The notes beneath the pieces were generated by a model. It did not search any database. It was not told the origin of the DNA and saw only the letters and a program-made list of their open reading frames with translations. A DNA stretch of 64,000 nt from Ifrita kowaldi (taxonomy: Eukaryota; Chordata; Aves; Passeriformes; Cinclosomatidae): assembly GCA_013398055.1 (NCBI GenBank), contig VZRS01001713.1, forward strand, positions 339,448-403,447, written 5' to 3'. Shown piece after piece: positions 1 through 11,600 of the stretch (the stretch's first letter is position 1; each line of letters begins with the position of its first letter). The position numbers were made by a program, and so were the translations under genes.

Positions 1-131
1 TTTTCTCCATTTGGCTTCTGTCCTTCATACTGGCCATCCCAGAAGCAATTGGCTTTGCTGTGGTACCTTTCAGATACAAGGATGCAAGTTACGTTACCTG
101 CATGCTCAAACCTACAAATGATTTCATGTTG
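1..131 (+). CDS. EDNRA: EDNRA exon: TM4 and second extracellular loop (partial)
   Basis: The frame begins at base 3 and the donor gtaagt is at 132, phase 0. It encodes TM4 and the second extracellular loop, with the conserved disulfide cysteine in TCML. The loop residues YKDASYV differ from the mammalian receptor. The 5' part of this exon lies outside the window. Confidence 0.95.
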
Positions 132-3100
132 GTAAGTAACATCCTGTCTCCTCTTTTTGGAACCCACAGTATATGGGTTAGACAATTAAGATACTGGATG
201 ATAATAGGATTTGTTCATGCATTAAACTGCAAAATGTATTCTGATGTGTATTGGTGCAAAGAGGATCCTGTGTTCACAGTGACTTGTCTCTGCTTTCAGC
301 CACAGGGATTAAATGGGGCTTTACAGCATTTTCATTTCTTTGCTACCGAGGATTCTTACTACAGACATCCGCAATTCAGACCTGCTTAAAGTACAATCAA
401 GAGATATATCAGGATAGCCAGAGCCTTGAAAGGTTCAGTGTTTCAAGGTGCAACACCTTAGAGCTTGTAAATGTCAAAACACAGGTTTTACCATGATTAG
501 TCATCCTTTTCCATGCAGTAGTCAGCTCTCTTGGCTCACAAAGAAAAGGGTGGGGCCATGCTACACACATTAAAGTCAAATAAAAAATAATCCCTTAGTT
601 TACAAGAAATCATGACTACAAAGCTGACAGACCCACACCTCCAGCTAGGTGCTTGTGCAGTGTCAGCTGTCATTAGCTACAGCAGCTCAAGAGCAAGAGG
701 AGTTGTGCCAGGCTGCTTTGGCACATTTCCTACCCCTCAGCCTCTGTGCTCCAGCAGATTAAGAGGTGCCAATACCCACATCAGCTTCTGCAAAACAGCT
801 CAGGTGAGAAGTCACTACAGAATCAATAGATTACTGCAGAGGGGCATAGTGGTCTTCTACCTGGCGTTACAATGAGAAAATATCTTAATTTTTAAATTCT
901 TGAATCCAGAGAAAGGCCAGGGACCATTCACCCAGTAACGAAAAAGAAAGAGTAATATTCTGATTTGTTGCAGAGAAGGCAGATAGCACCAGGTCTCAAG
1001 TCTTGAGAAAAACTCAGTATTTTTTTCTGGACTAGATTTTTTCATAATAGAGTAAGTTTCTCTTTTTTGAATGTCTGGCTCTTCTGCTTTTACTGGACCA
1101 GAGCATGCCTTGGCCTAGAACTGGGAAGGATAGGGTAAAGTGGAGCTAGGAATTTTAGAAAATAAAAAGTGCACATGATTAGTTTTTCAGAGCAACATCC
1201 CCAACTTTGGTAGGGTTACACAGACTGTAGGGATGGTAGAAAGAGCAAAAGACAATTGAAAGAGAAGACAAAAGGAATTCCCTAATGGAAAGAACTAACG
1301 CAGGTAAAGATGGAGTGGAGTTTCCCAGAGCTTATTATATTTTTGTTTCTAAATTCCACAGTCTATATAACTGTAGATACTGTTGTTAGAAGACTGTGAT
1401 TTATGAATTACAGACTGCAGCAAATTTCCCTTCTCCAATGGCTGTTTTTCTCCACAAATGTGACTGGACAAGCTTCACTTCCTCTCTCCCTAAGAAAAAG
1501 AATAGTCTTCTCTTCCCTCTTCTCAAAAACACTGTAGTTCAGGTCTTCCACAGGCATGCTAACTTTAATGATTATTCTGTTTTTAATGTGCTAAGCAGAA
1601 TAGCTTGGTTTGGTTTCCTAGCAGTATCTCTTACTTGCTCAGTATAATCCAAAAGTGCCAATCTCCCCACAGCAGTCTGATTTTTAAGGAAACAAACCAG
1701 CAGTTATGTCCAAGCTGAGAGTAAATGTTGGATGTGTCAGTCAAAATGGAGAGCGTTGTGTTTCAATGTGTTGCAAGCATGTACAAATATGAGATTAACC
1801 TTAGCTGTAGTATTTACTACCACAAACACCACAATAAACAATTTCTAAACTTCAGGAAGGATTTATTATTAACTTCCGTTTTTAATAGAAGCTTTGTTCA
1901 TGTTTAAAACAATCTTTGAAAGATTTAAAAGATTCATGCTAGACCATGATTCCCAAGAGGCCGAGTGCACGAGGAAACTTGTTTAAAATGCACATTTCCT
2001 GTAGAAAACCAGTTCCATGTGCGCTTTCAAACAAACAAAAGAACGTCTACTTCTCTTCAATCAACCCATTTCTGTGCTTTGATGTAAGCTTTGTGAAACT
2101 CAGATTCCTCAATTAATCATTTACAGACGTTTTTGAGTAGGTTTTAGAACTCCACGAGGCCAGGTCCTCCTCCAGAAGTGATGTATTGCTCAGGGCTGTG
2201 ACACAGACCTTTCATGTGTTTTCTTCACCGACAGGCAATGCTCATGAAACCTGGAACACTGGTAGGACGCAAAGTTTTCCTTGTAAACATGGCATGGATT
2301 CAGCAGTACACATTTTGAACTGCCCAGCCAATGTGATTCTAACCTATCTTGGAGGAATTTGCCATGGAAAAGATAATTGTCTCCATGTATTTGCAATCCT
2401 TTTCTGTGCAGAAGGAGCAGTAATTACACTTGCCCTCAGTACAAACTCCTCAAATACGAGGCATATTGTTTTCCGGTTTTCTGCTGGCAAAAGCTCTGCT
2501 CCCAGTGGGGGAAATTCTGCCCCCAAGGAAAGTGCAACTATGCAGGAGACTGTAGCCCCTCCTCAGGGAGGAGGCTAATGAGGAGGAGGAAACAACTTAA
2601 TCAACACAACACTGTCCCAGAGTGAGGTGGGATTGTGGCCTAGAAACCAGCAGCATAATCTAAACTAGCAAATTCTGTATGCAGCTGTGTTGGGGCAGAA
2701 GGAAAAAATCAAAACGTTTTTCTTAGTAAATCAACTTTCTAATGTAACTGAAGTAGATTTTTAAAGTAACATTATTAAACACCACTATATGAATTGTATC
2801 AACTTTTTTCATCTTTTGAAGTTTAGAGCTGTTTGGTTTTAAATGTAAACACAATGTCAAAAATTTGACTTTTTTAAACAGGATTCATAAAATCCTCAGG
2901 CATAAGAATTTTGTCCTTTGGTGTGGGAACTGGGATGTTACAAGATCACATCCGCTAGGAACAAACAAGCTGGGGGAAAGAGTGACACATCCCTTTTATA
3001 CTAATAACCTAGACACAGGAAGTATTTAAAATGCCATATTTCAGTGCATACTTTTGGCTGAGCATAAAAGTTAAAAACCAAGATACAGTATTTTCTGAAG

Positions 3101-6100
3101 TCTGAAAACACGATCCTCTACAGAAAAGAGCAATTTTAAATGTTTGGTCAAATGTAGTATTTCCCACAATACATAAATGCTTACAGCACTGCTTCCACCA
3201 CAGCTAATACTTAAAATTACACAGAGCAAAGTACTGCTATTCCATCAATATCTCAGTGTCCTGTCACAAAAGGCAAATGGTGTGAATGGCAGTCAAAGGG
3301 TTAAAAGTAACTGCACCACTGGAAGCCATCCCTAAGCTCTGCACATATCAGACGAACACTTATGAAGTGGCTCCTATCTGCCCAGTACATAAGCAAACCA
3401 ACTGCCAACCTTTTCACTGATAACAAAAGCTGATTAAACTTACAAGACATTTTGAATTTTCCTTTTTTGGAATCAGGACAGAAGCTGTAGAGGTAAATGG
3501 CATTTCCTGAGACAGGCTTTTAGTAAGATTTGTTATCTCAGACTGACACTGTCTGCATTTTGGCATGTCTTTTTCATGCAACTGTATTCCAGTTTTCATG
3601 AATGAGTATAAATGTTCGGAAAGTACAACCAAAAAAAAGTTAATTCCAGCCCAAGGCAGATTGCAACAAAGATACAGGCAAGCTATCTGTAAGGTAAAGT
3701 AAATGTTTACACTGCCACAATCCCTATTTTGATGTTGGTCAAAAAGAGATCAACTATAAGCAAACAGACAGATACCAGTGTACCAGCTGTCATGCTTATC
3801 CAAGACCCTTCTGTGGTATTTTGCACTGAATCATAAGAACATATCTGCTCTTTTCTTTCCCTTATCTACAGTTTTACAAAGATGCAAAGGATTGGTGGTT
3901 GTTTGGTTTCTATTTCTGCATGCCACTGGCATGTACTGCCATCTTTTATACGCTAATGACTTGTGAAATGTTAAACAGAAGAAACAGCAACTTGAGAATT
4001 GCTCTCAGTGAACACCTGAAGCAGGTAAATATATTAGAAACACCAATGTGTGAAAATATTGTTCTTCTCCCTGTGGGTTACATTAGAAATATTTCAAAGT
4101 GTACTTGAATACGGTAAACTACAGAAGTAGAAAGTGAGGATGTGCGTTATTTATGATGTTAAGGCATTCATTTAAACCTGGAACAAAAGACTAAATCATA
4201 GTTTAAGGAGGCATTGAAGACAGTGTGTTCAGGAAACAAACCCTTTTCTTTCTTTTCTTATGTTTGACAGTTGTGCTTTCCTGCTCTTTAACCTCAAATC
4301 ACCACTGGCTAAATGCTTTGAAATTAAACAACAAAGATTTGCCAAAAAAATGTTTCATTTTCTGTACAAAGATATGACTCCATGGATCCTCCCTCCTTTT
4401 GGCGCTCTTTGACACGTAATTGTAGTTTCACATAAAATGCAATTGTAGAATAACCTAGTTTCGAAAAGAGTGGATTTTGCTTCTCAGGGTTATTGCACTG
4501 TTGCAGTACCACTGCTGTAGCTGCTTTGAAAAGAGCAACAGGAGAACAGAACAAACATAGGATCACAGAACAAAGTCGCTCACAGAACTGTCAGGTCTCG
4601 CTTTGCTGGTTTGGCAGCTCTGTCTGATGTTGAACGCTTAACTGAAATTTTAAAAACAATCCGGAGCTTTTCCCCTGTGTTAACACCAGCCCTTCAAATT
4701 CCACTCTTTCAACTTCCATATTCACAGATGTGAATCCCTAAAGGAGTCCTCTCTGCATCAGAGTCAGCTCTCTCAGAGGTTTCTCCTCTGCTGGTTCATT
4801 CCAGATCAGGCATGACTGGAAAATCCTCCCCTTGTGCAGATTCTCCACTTTTTTCCCCTCATCAGGCCCTGGGAGTGCAACACAGTGTGTCCTAGGGCCA
4901 CACACAAGCTACTCCACCCATTAGAACTAGAATGGTATGTACTAGGAGGTGGGGAAATCCACCCTTTCCCATCCTGAAGTGCAGTGACCACCAAGCTTCT
5001 CAGACTGGCTGCTGCAGGATGACTTTATGCCACAATTTACAAATGCTTGTCTTTTTAACTATCACCTTCCTTCCTTCCCTCCTTCCTTCCTCCCTCCCTT
5101 CCTTCCTTCTTTCCTTCCTATCTCCTTGTCCACATTAATGTCTAACTCACAATTCTTTTCATATTTTGATAAAAGCTGCTATTATAAAAAAGGGGAAACT
5201 ATAATAGTAATATTCAAAGCCTAACAAGGCTGTAAGCACTCATCTGACTTCAAGTTCTTTAATGACAGAGCTTTGAAGTGCTTGCCACTCTTACATTACA
5301 GTGGTATCCTTATCCCTTCATATGGTTCTCTTTATCAAACCCATGCCTACCAAACACTGCTGGTATGCATTGTCAAAAATCCACTAAAATATCTGTAACT
5401 CTCTAGAGTCACATAAAATACCCATTAAATTGAAATTATTTCCTAAGTATTACAAGATTAAGCTGTAATACTGACATTTCTAAAATGTTTGTAGAGGAAC
5501 TATTTACTTGAGAACATCAAGATCTCATAGTAAGGATCACATAGCAAAATCAATATACTGTGTAGTATCCCTCTATATAACAATATATCAAAGAGAATCC
5601 TACAATATTCTAGCAATGACCTGTGTGCTCCAGCTGCTCCAGCCTCAGTGATGAGCAGGCTCTGTTGAGGATGGCCAGGATCAAGAACGTGACAAACCCC
5701 ATAAAAAAGAGTAGTACATCAGGTAGTCTGGAAGCTTCACTTTGGGAATCCTTTCATAATTCATCTATATTACTGACTTTGCTGCCAACATTACTGATTA
5801 CAGCCACCTGCTAGTATGAATTAGGCACTCAGTATATACTCTTATCTCCTTTTTCTAGCGCCGAGAAGTTGCCAAGACAGTTTTCTGTTTAGTCGTGATT
5901 TTTGCTCTTTGCTGGTTCCCTCTCCATCTGAGCCGGATTTTGAAGAAAATGGTATACAATGAAAAAGACCCCAGCAGATGTGAACTGCTCAGGTACTTCA
6001 TTTTCTATGCCAATAGCTTGTACTGAAAAAAATATAACGCTGCATGCTTAGAATTTATATGAGGAATGTCACTGTGCAACTAAACTGTGGTGTTTTTCAA

Positions 6101-7939
6101 TTTTAAGCTGCACCCATTTTCAGCGGTTTCAGTTTTAATGGGGTAGCGTAATCTCAATAAATGTTCTCTGTCACCATTTCAATCACTTTGCTCTGGATTT
6201 TTTGAACATCTGTGAGACAGGTTATTATAGACATGGCATGTTACAAGATTAGATTGATGGAGCTAGGTAAGAGATAATTAGTTTGTGTGACAGAAGAGGC
6301 TGTAACCACAAGGAACACGGATGCTTCTGTAGCATATGAACTGTTTAAATGTTTTTCTTCCTCTTACCTAGTTTCTTGCTGCCCTTGGATTACATCAGCA
6401 TCAACCTGGCAACCATGAACTCTTGTATAAACCCCATAGCTCTGTATTTTGTGAGCAAGAAGTTTAAAAACTGTTTCCAGGTAAGCTTCTCTTGATAAGA
6501 TTTTATGTCCAGTTAACTAACTGTATTGAACCACTTGGCTGTTATCTATTTTTAACAGCTGGGAGAAGAGGCATGCAAAGGAATGCAAGATTATAAATTG
6601 TCTGGTTTAGCAGCTAGCAGCTCACATAGCACACATACCAAGCTGAAAGTGAAACTAACCACTCTATCTGAAATACTAAACCAATAAATAAGTTTGACAC
6701 AGTCCTCATATGTGTAAACTGAGATAGACATGCTCTTGTAAATACTATTTATCTGCATGTGACATGCACATGAAGTAGAATTTGGTTGATAACAATTTTC
6801 CACTCTCGATGACACCAAGCTGCCTGCATTAAACAATCTCATTAATGACTAAAATTTGCAGGCTTGAATACCAAATCAGGCACCTGAGTTGACTTTGGCA
6901 ATTAAATATGCATTGTGGCTTCTACCTGCATTTTCCAGTTCCTACAAATGCAAACATATTTTAAGGCTAAAATAATTTCCATGTGACAATGGGCCTCTGC
7001 AAGTCCCTGTCCACCTACTAAAGGCAACATAGGAAGAAAAAAAATGAGAGTAAAGAAAATAATTAAATGGAAGACTGAAATAGCTTTATCCACAATGAAA
7101 AACAAAAGATAACAGGACTGTACCACTAAACTTTAAGTCTGAGAATAGGCAGAATACAAGCTACTGAAAAAAATGTAAAGAATTCTCAGACTAGGGAATA
7201 CCTGTTTGTCTGTAGCCTGCTCAGCTTTACAAACTATTTTAAGGAAGCATTTTCACATGGTAAATAAGATGTAAGCTTCTATTCCTAACTGTGCAAAATG
7301 TTACACCTCAGTATGTTCACTGAACCTTTTCCAAAAAGATTTTGTCTTCTTCTAAGATGTGAGAAGAGACCTGAGTCATGGGCTGGGGAATTTTTCTTCT
7401 TTTCTCCTCCATGCTAAGCAGCATGCTGATCCCTAAGTTTGTGAACAGTGATAAAGAGGGGGAAAAAACAAACAACCCAGCACCTAACAACATGTATTGA
7501 ATTTTTCAGTTCTCAATCTATTTACCTTAGTCAAACAAATTTCCTTTTTCATACCGTGAAAGTTTTTCTTCAATTAGAGGCACAGGCTGGGCCTAATTTG
7601 CTGCCTTTGTGGTGTTCAATCACAAGAATCATTTATGTCCTAGGACAAAAATTTCCCTGAATATAGCTACCACTCTCTTCAGTTAGAATTATCTGTCATT
7701 TCTGAATGAAAAGTATGGCTGGCAGTCGGCATAGAACTGAGAGATTTGTGTTAAATTTTTATTTATTTACCTATTTATTATTTTTTATTTATTTCCAGTC
7801 ATGTCTTTGCTGTTGCTGCTCCCAGTCTAAGAGTCTGGTGACGTCAGTGCCCATGAATGGAACAAGCATTCAATGGAAAAATCAAGAACTAAACAATCAC
7901 AATACAGATCGAAGCAGCCATAAAGACAGCATAAACTGA
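1..7939 (+). CDS. EDNRA: Endothelin receptor type A, C-terminal half (5 exons)
   Basis: This is a class A GPCR for endothelin-1 at the plasma membrane; in the family it couples mainly to Gq and acts in vascular tone and neural-crest/craniofacial patterning. Exons are 1-131 (5' truncated by the window), 3872-4024, 5859-5992, 6372-6480 and 7799-7939, all with GT-AG junctions and matching phases. They join to 221 residues, equivalent to human 207-427 without net indels. Visible are the end of TM4 (ILAIPEAIGF), the second extracellular loop cysteine (TCML, equivalent to C239), TM5 (FYFCMPL), TM6 with CWFP, TM7 with NPIALY, a palmitoylatable cysteine cluster (CLCCCC) and the tail SVPMNGTSIQWKN. 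The ETA-type tail and NRRN loop distinguish it from EDNRB. The introns (3740, 1834, 379 and 1318 bp) hold no other gene that I can see; a CCTT tract lies in the second. Confidence 0.97.
3872..4024 (+). CDS. EDNRA: EDNRA exon: TM5 and third intracellular loop
   Basis: A 153-nt exon of 51 codons in phase 0. The acceptor is ctacag and the donor gtaaat. It encodes FYKDAKDWWLFGFYFCMPL (TM5), then MTCEMLNRRN and SEHLKQ of the third intracellular loop. Its length equals that of the human exon. Confidence 0.97.
5065..5120 (+). repeat. CCTT-type microsatellite in an EDNRA intron
   Basis: An interrupted run of CCTT, CCCT and CTTT units forms a pure polypyrimidine tract of about 56 bp on the plus strand. 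It is likely length-polymorphic. Confidence 0.85.
5859..5992 (+). CDS. EDNRA: EDNRA exon: TM6
   Basis: A 134-nt exon running from phase 0 to phase 2, with acceptor ttctag and donor gtactt. It encodes RREVAKTVFCLVVIFALCWF, so it carries the TM6 toggle-switch tryptophan in CWFP, followed by LHLSRIL and the third extracellular loop ending at RCELL. Confidence 0.97.
6372..6480 (+). CDS. EDNRA: EDNRA exon: TM7
   Basis: A 109-nt exon with acceptor acctag and donor gtaagc. It completes a serine codon split across the junction and encodes TM7 with NSCINPIALY, the endothelin-receptor form of NPxxY, and the start of helix 8 (SKKFKNCFQ). Confidence 0.97.
7799..7939 (+). CDS. EDNRA: EDNRA last coding exon: C-terminal tail
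   Basis: The acceptor is ttccag, preceded by a long T-rich tract, and the TGA stop is at 7937-7939. It encodes the cysteine cluster SCLCCCCSQSK, which is palmitoylated in the family, and a Ser-rich tail (DRSSHKDSIN) typical of receptor phosphorylation and arrestin sites. Confidence 0.97.
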   Translation, partial: SCLCCCCSQSKSLVTSVPMNGTSIQWKNQELNNHNTDRSSHKDSIN

Positions 7940-8690
7940 AAATTAAGGACTCTCACACCATTTCAGAATGAAACAGGAAAAGTCACTACAAAGCTATGAC
8001 AACAGGAAGCCCAGTGACTGTTCCATAATGAATTCAGACATGTGCACCATTGTACCTAATTCTAGAGGTGGCTGAGTAGATGGAGTGAGTGTAACTGTGA
8101 TGTTCTGTGAACTGAGATCCACTGGATGGTAATTCTGCCTCTGAAAAGGATATTGACGTGATTATGACACCAAAAAACAGGTTTGAACTACACAGGTGGT
8201 TTTGCTCTTCTGAAGCAGGCAGGAACTGTCCAGTGTCTGTAGCTGGTACAATGCAATCTTTTTACCTGATTGTCACCGAGAATTAATCACTCTGGAACTT
8301 TTGAGAAGATATCAAAATGGAATCTATCTGTGACTACATTTTCTCTCTCTCCGTTTGTCTTTTAAGTTCTATTTCTGTGGTGGATATAGTCCATGCACCA
8401 GTTTGTTTTGCATGTTGTTGCTGTTGCTGTTTTTCAGGTTTATGTTGGAAAATGTTTTAGTCCACACCAGCATTTTACTTACTTATGTTACAATGGATCG
8501 GGACATGAGCTGGGCAGTTCACATTTGTAGCACTTCAGTATCCAGATATAGGAAGAGACCATTTAAATTGCATCAACATTTGGCACTTAAGCACAGATTA
8601 ATACCAAAAAAAAGAGGTATTAATAATACAGTACTATACTGTGTTATTTATTCTAATGCTCTGTACAAAATAAACATAATCTATATCAGC
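7940..8690 (+). other. EDNRA: EDNRA 3' untranslated region (proximal form)
   Basis: This AT-rich non-coding sequence follows the EDNRA stop. A canonical AATAAA lies at 8669-8674, so a proximal 3'UTR of roughly 750 nt is likely. Longer forms cannot be excluded. The exact cleavage site is inferred. Confidence 0.6.
8669..8674 (+). terminator. Candidate poly(A) signal of EDNRA
   Basis: An AATAAA hexamer lies 730 nt after the EDNRA stop on the sense strand. I did not verify a downstream GU-rich element, so use of this site is inferred. Confidence 0.45.
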
Positions 8691-11600
8691 TAAAAGAATG
8701 GAAGATGCTCACAGATGGGCACCTTACAATGTGTTTTTGTTAACCTGACATGTTAATTCTTGAACTATATGAACCTTTTTATCTATTTAGTCTATAGTTG
8801 CATTAAATCTAAGTTGAAATGAGGGTCAGTGGAATATAGTGAAACATTACTAAAGCTGTCCACAGCGTTCTGAGAATATGGTTATTGTCAGAGCAGCTAT
8901 GCACAACTCTATTTTCACATTGTGAACATGAGGTTATAGTCAGAGTGAATGTAGGAGTGTGGAAGTCCATAATAGCTGGATGTGCAGAAGGATATTTTGT
9001 GCCTTATTCCTTACAGAGCTCTCTGTCTTACACAACATTCAAAGATGTTAATGGGATTTAATAGGTTATCAGCATTGTTAACCATACAAATGCTATTAAC
9101 AATATATAGAAACTATTGCTTGCATTTATGTAAACTGATGATTTCCTTATTATTTCCATCCATTAAAGCTACATCCAAGAGATTCCCTGTTTGCCTAAAA
9201 AAAATTTTAATAGGTAGCCTTTCATTAAATAGTAGAACTCAATAGTGTGATGTCATATATAATATGTCTCATGCACAAATATGTTAGGCAATTTATAGCA
9301 TCTTTTGTACTAGGCTAAGAACCAGTAATCAAAATTCCACAAATTTTTAAACATCCATTTCATTTCCAGTGAAAGATGTAATCCTGCATAGTTTTATTTA
9401 AGAGGTCAAAATGCTAGCACCTACAGTGACTTCTGCTGCACAAGTTTCCCCAATGTTTACATTCACACAAATCTTATGAAGTATATTTAAAAAAAGGTTC
9501 TTTAAATTGGTTTGTGTATTTTTTGTGTGCTTTTGTCTCTGTGACATATATGCGTGTATAAATACATATAAATTTATGTTCATATGTTATAAACCTAAAT
9601 ACAGTCTTCTGACAGTGCTCTGTGGTAGTGCCTAAGAGCATGGTATGGAATGAGACTTGGCTGAATTTTACTTAAAACATTTCATCCTCAAACTGTATCA
9701 GAAATCGTAGAAAATGAATGACAATGCTCTCCTTCCAGAAGATTGAGTAACTGAGTCTCTTTACATCCTGAAACCTTCCCTGCTGCTTTGACAGAATGCA
9801 TTAAGGAGATGGTAAAGGTGAACAGAAAACAGACATGAGGAATGGATTTATAATGTATTTGTAAATTGCTCCTTCTTTATTTCAAGACAGAAAAGAAAGA
9901 AAGCTTTGTGTGCATTCCCCTTTTCTGCTATTTATCTGATGGTTAGATGAACCAAAAAAAATCATGCATCTGCAAACCAGCAATGTGATTGCTCAGAGAC
10001 AATATTTCTACCTGTCTACAAAAGACAGTGAGCAATAGAGACAATCTAGGTCAGTTTAGGGTTCTTAACTTCTGCCAAAAATGCCCCATCTACCTGCAAA
10101 AGTTTCAGACTGTGAAATGGGTCACTTATACGCTTTACAAGCACTGGTGCAAACCATGAATCATGAAAATTTAAAAGTTTTCCTTCCAGCACCGACATTT
10201 CCAACATCTATTGCTTTCAACCCAAGAGTTGGCTCTGTTATGTGGCAGACATACATGAACCTGCACACACAAAGCATCCTTTAAACCACTTCAGCCTAGA
10301 TGAAAAAACTATCCTCCTACTCCTCATAATGCTGACTGACCTTAGCAGCAGCATTAAAAAATACAAAACTTTTTAACTAATGAAAAGAAGAGGGTAAATT
10401 ATCTAACAGAAGTGAGAGGTACTTTTTAAAATCCTTTAGAATTATTTTTGTGAGCTTACTTAGGGATCAGAGCCTGCAAAAATTAATTGGTGATCCTCAT
10501 TTCATTTCTCCAGCCTGTGGGAGGACAGAGAGAGTCTAAATAACAGTGACAAGTGGGGTCCTGGGAGGTCTCATACTCTTTTTTGCCACGTTTGCTTTTT
10601 TGTATTTTTACTGGTGGCTGCTGCTCCCACTCACAAATCAATTGCAAGGACACAGGGTATTGTGATGTGGCAGCTACAGTGAGGGGGGAAAATGTTTCTG
10701 AAAAACTTACTAAGGTACTTTTTTAATTCTCTCCTCTTCTTCCCATTGAGAATGGTAAATATTCCTCCTGGTACAGTATCTACCGTCAATTCTGAAAAAG
10801 CTGTCTTTCAAAAAGAACCAGCAAAAGTATTCCACAATTCTGGTGTCACACAGAAGCTGCATTCCTTTTTGCATTAGAACAAGTTTCCTCAACAAGTATC
10901 CTTCTATCCTACTCTTATGTTGTAGATGTTTTTATGCCTGCTGTTTGCATTCCTCTCAACTGAACCAAGCCTTGATTTTCTCTGCAGCTAACAGGATCTC
11001 TATTCCACAAATTTCAGATTCACTTAAACTTTTTGTAGCATCTGTTCATTGTAATCAAAATCCATTTAACTGTCACTTTTATCTTTTTTTATGGACTTCA
11101 GAATTCCCAACTCTTGTCAGTCCACTCAGTGTAAAACTTCATTGACAGTCTCACATCTTAACTTCAAACACTTTGCAGAGTTTTCTTTAGTTTTAGAATA
11201 TAGCTGTTCTCCTTGTTTTCAACATGCATTTTTTCAAACTACCTCACTAAACATTTCCTCTTTGGTATATTTTATACTCATTTGCATCAAGGAGACAGCA
11301 TACATGGGTTTTCACTTATGTCTATGTCTGTATTTATTTATTTACATACCATGTAAATAAATAACTCTGTGCTTCAGACCTGAGCTAGCCAGCTCCTGTG
11401 CATTAAAAAAAAGTGCTTATATAGTTCATCATAAATCTCACCTGACAAAACCATTAACTTGGTTCTGGAGAAAAGATACTTATGTGACTCTCAGATCTGA
11501 ATATGTTTGTTTTTGCTTTTAATACAGTCAGTTTCACGTGTTTACCTCTCTGTCCCTCCATCCTTCCAAACCAACTATCAACCCCCTGTCCAATTTCAAT

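Noticed and set aside
2186..2578. 130-codon frame in an EDNRA intron
   Set aside because: No family resemblance and no splice-site context; within chance expectation for an intron of this size.
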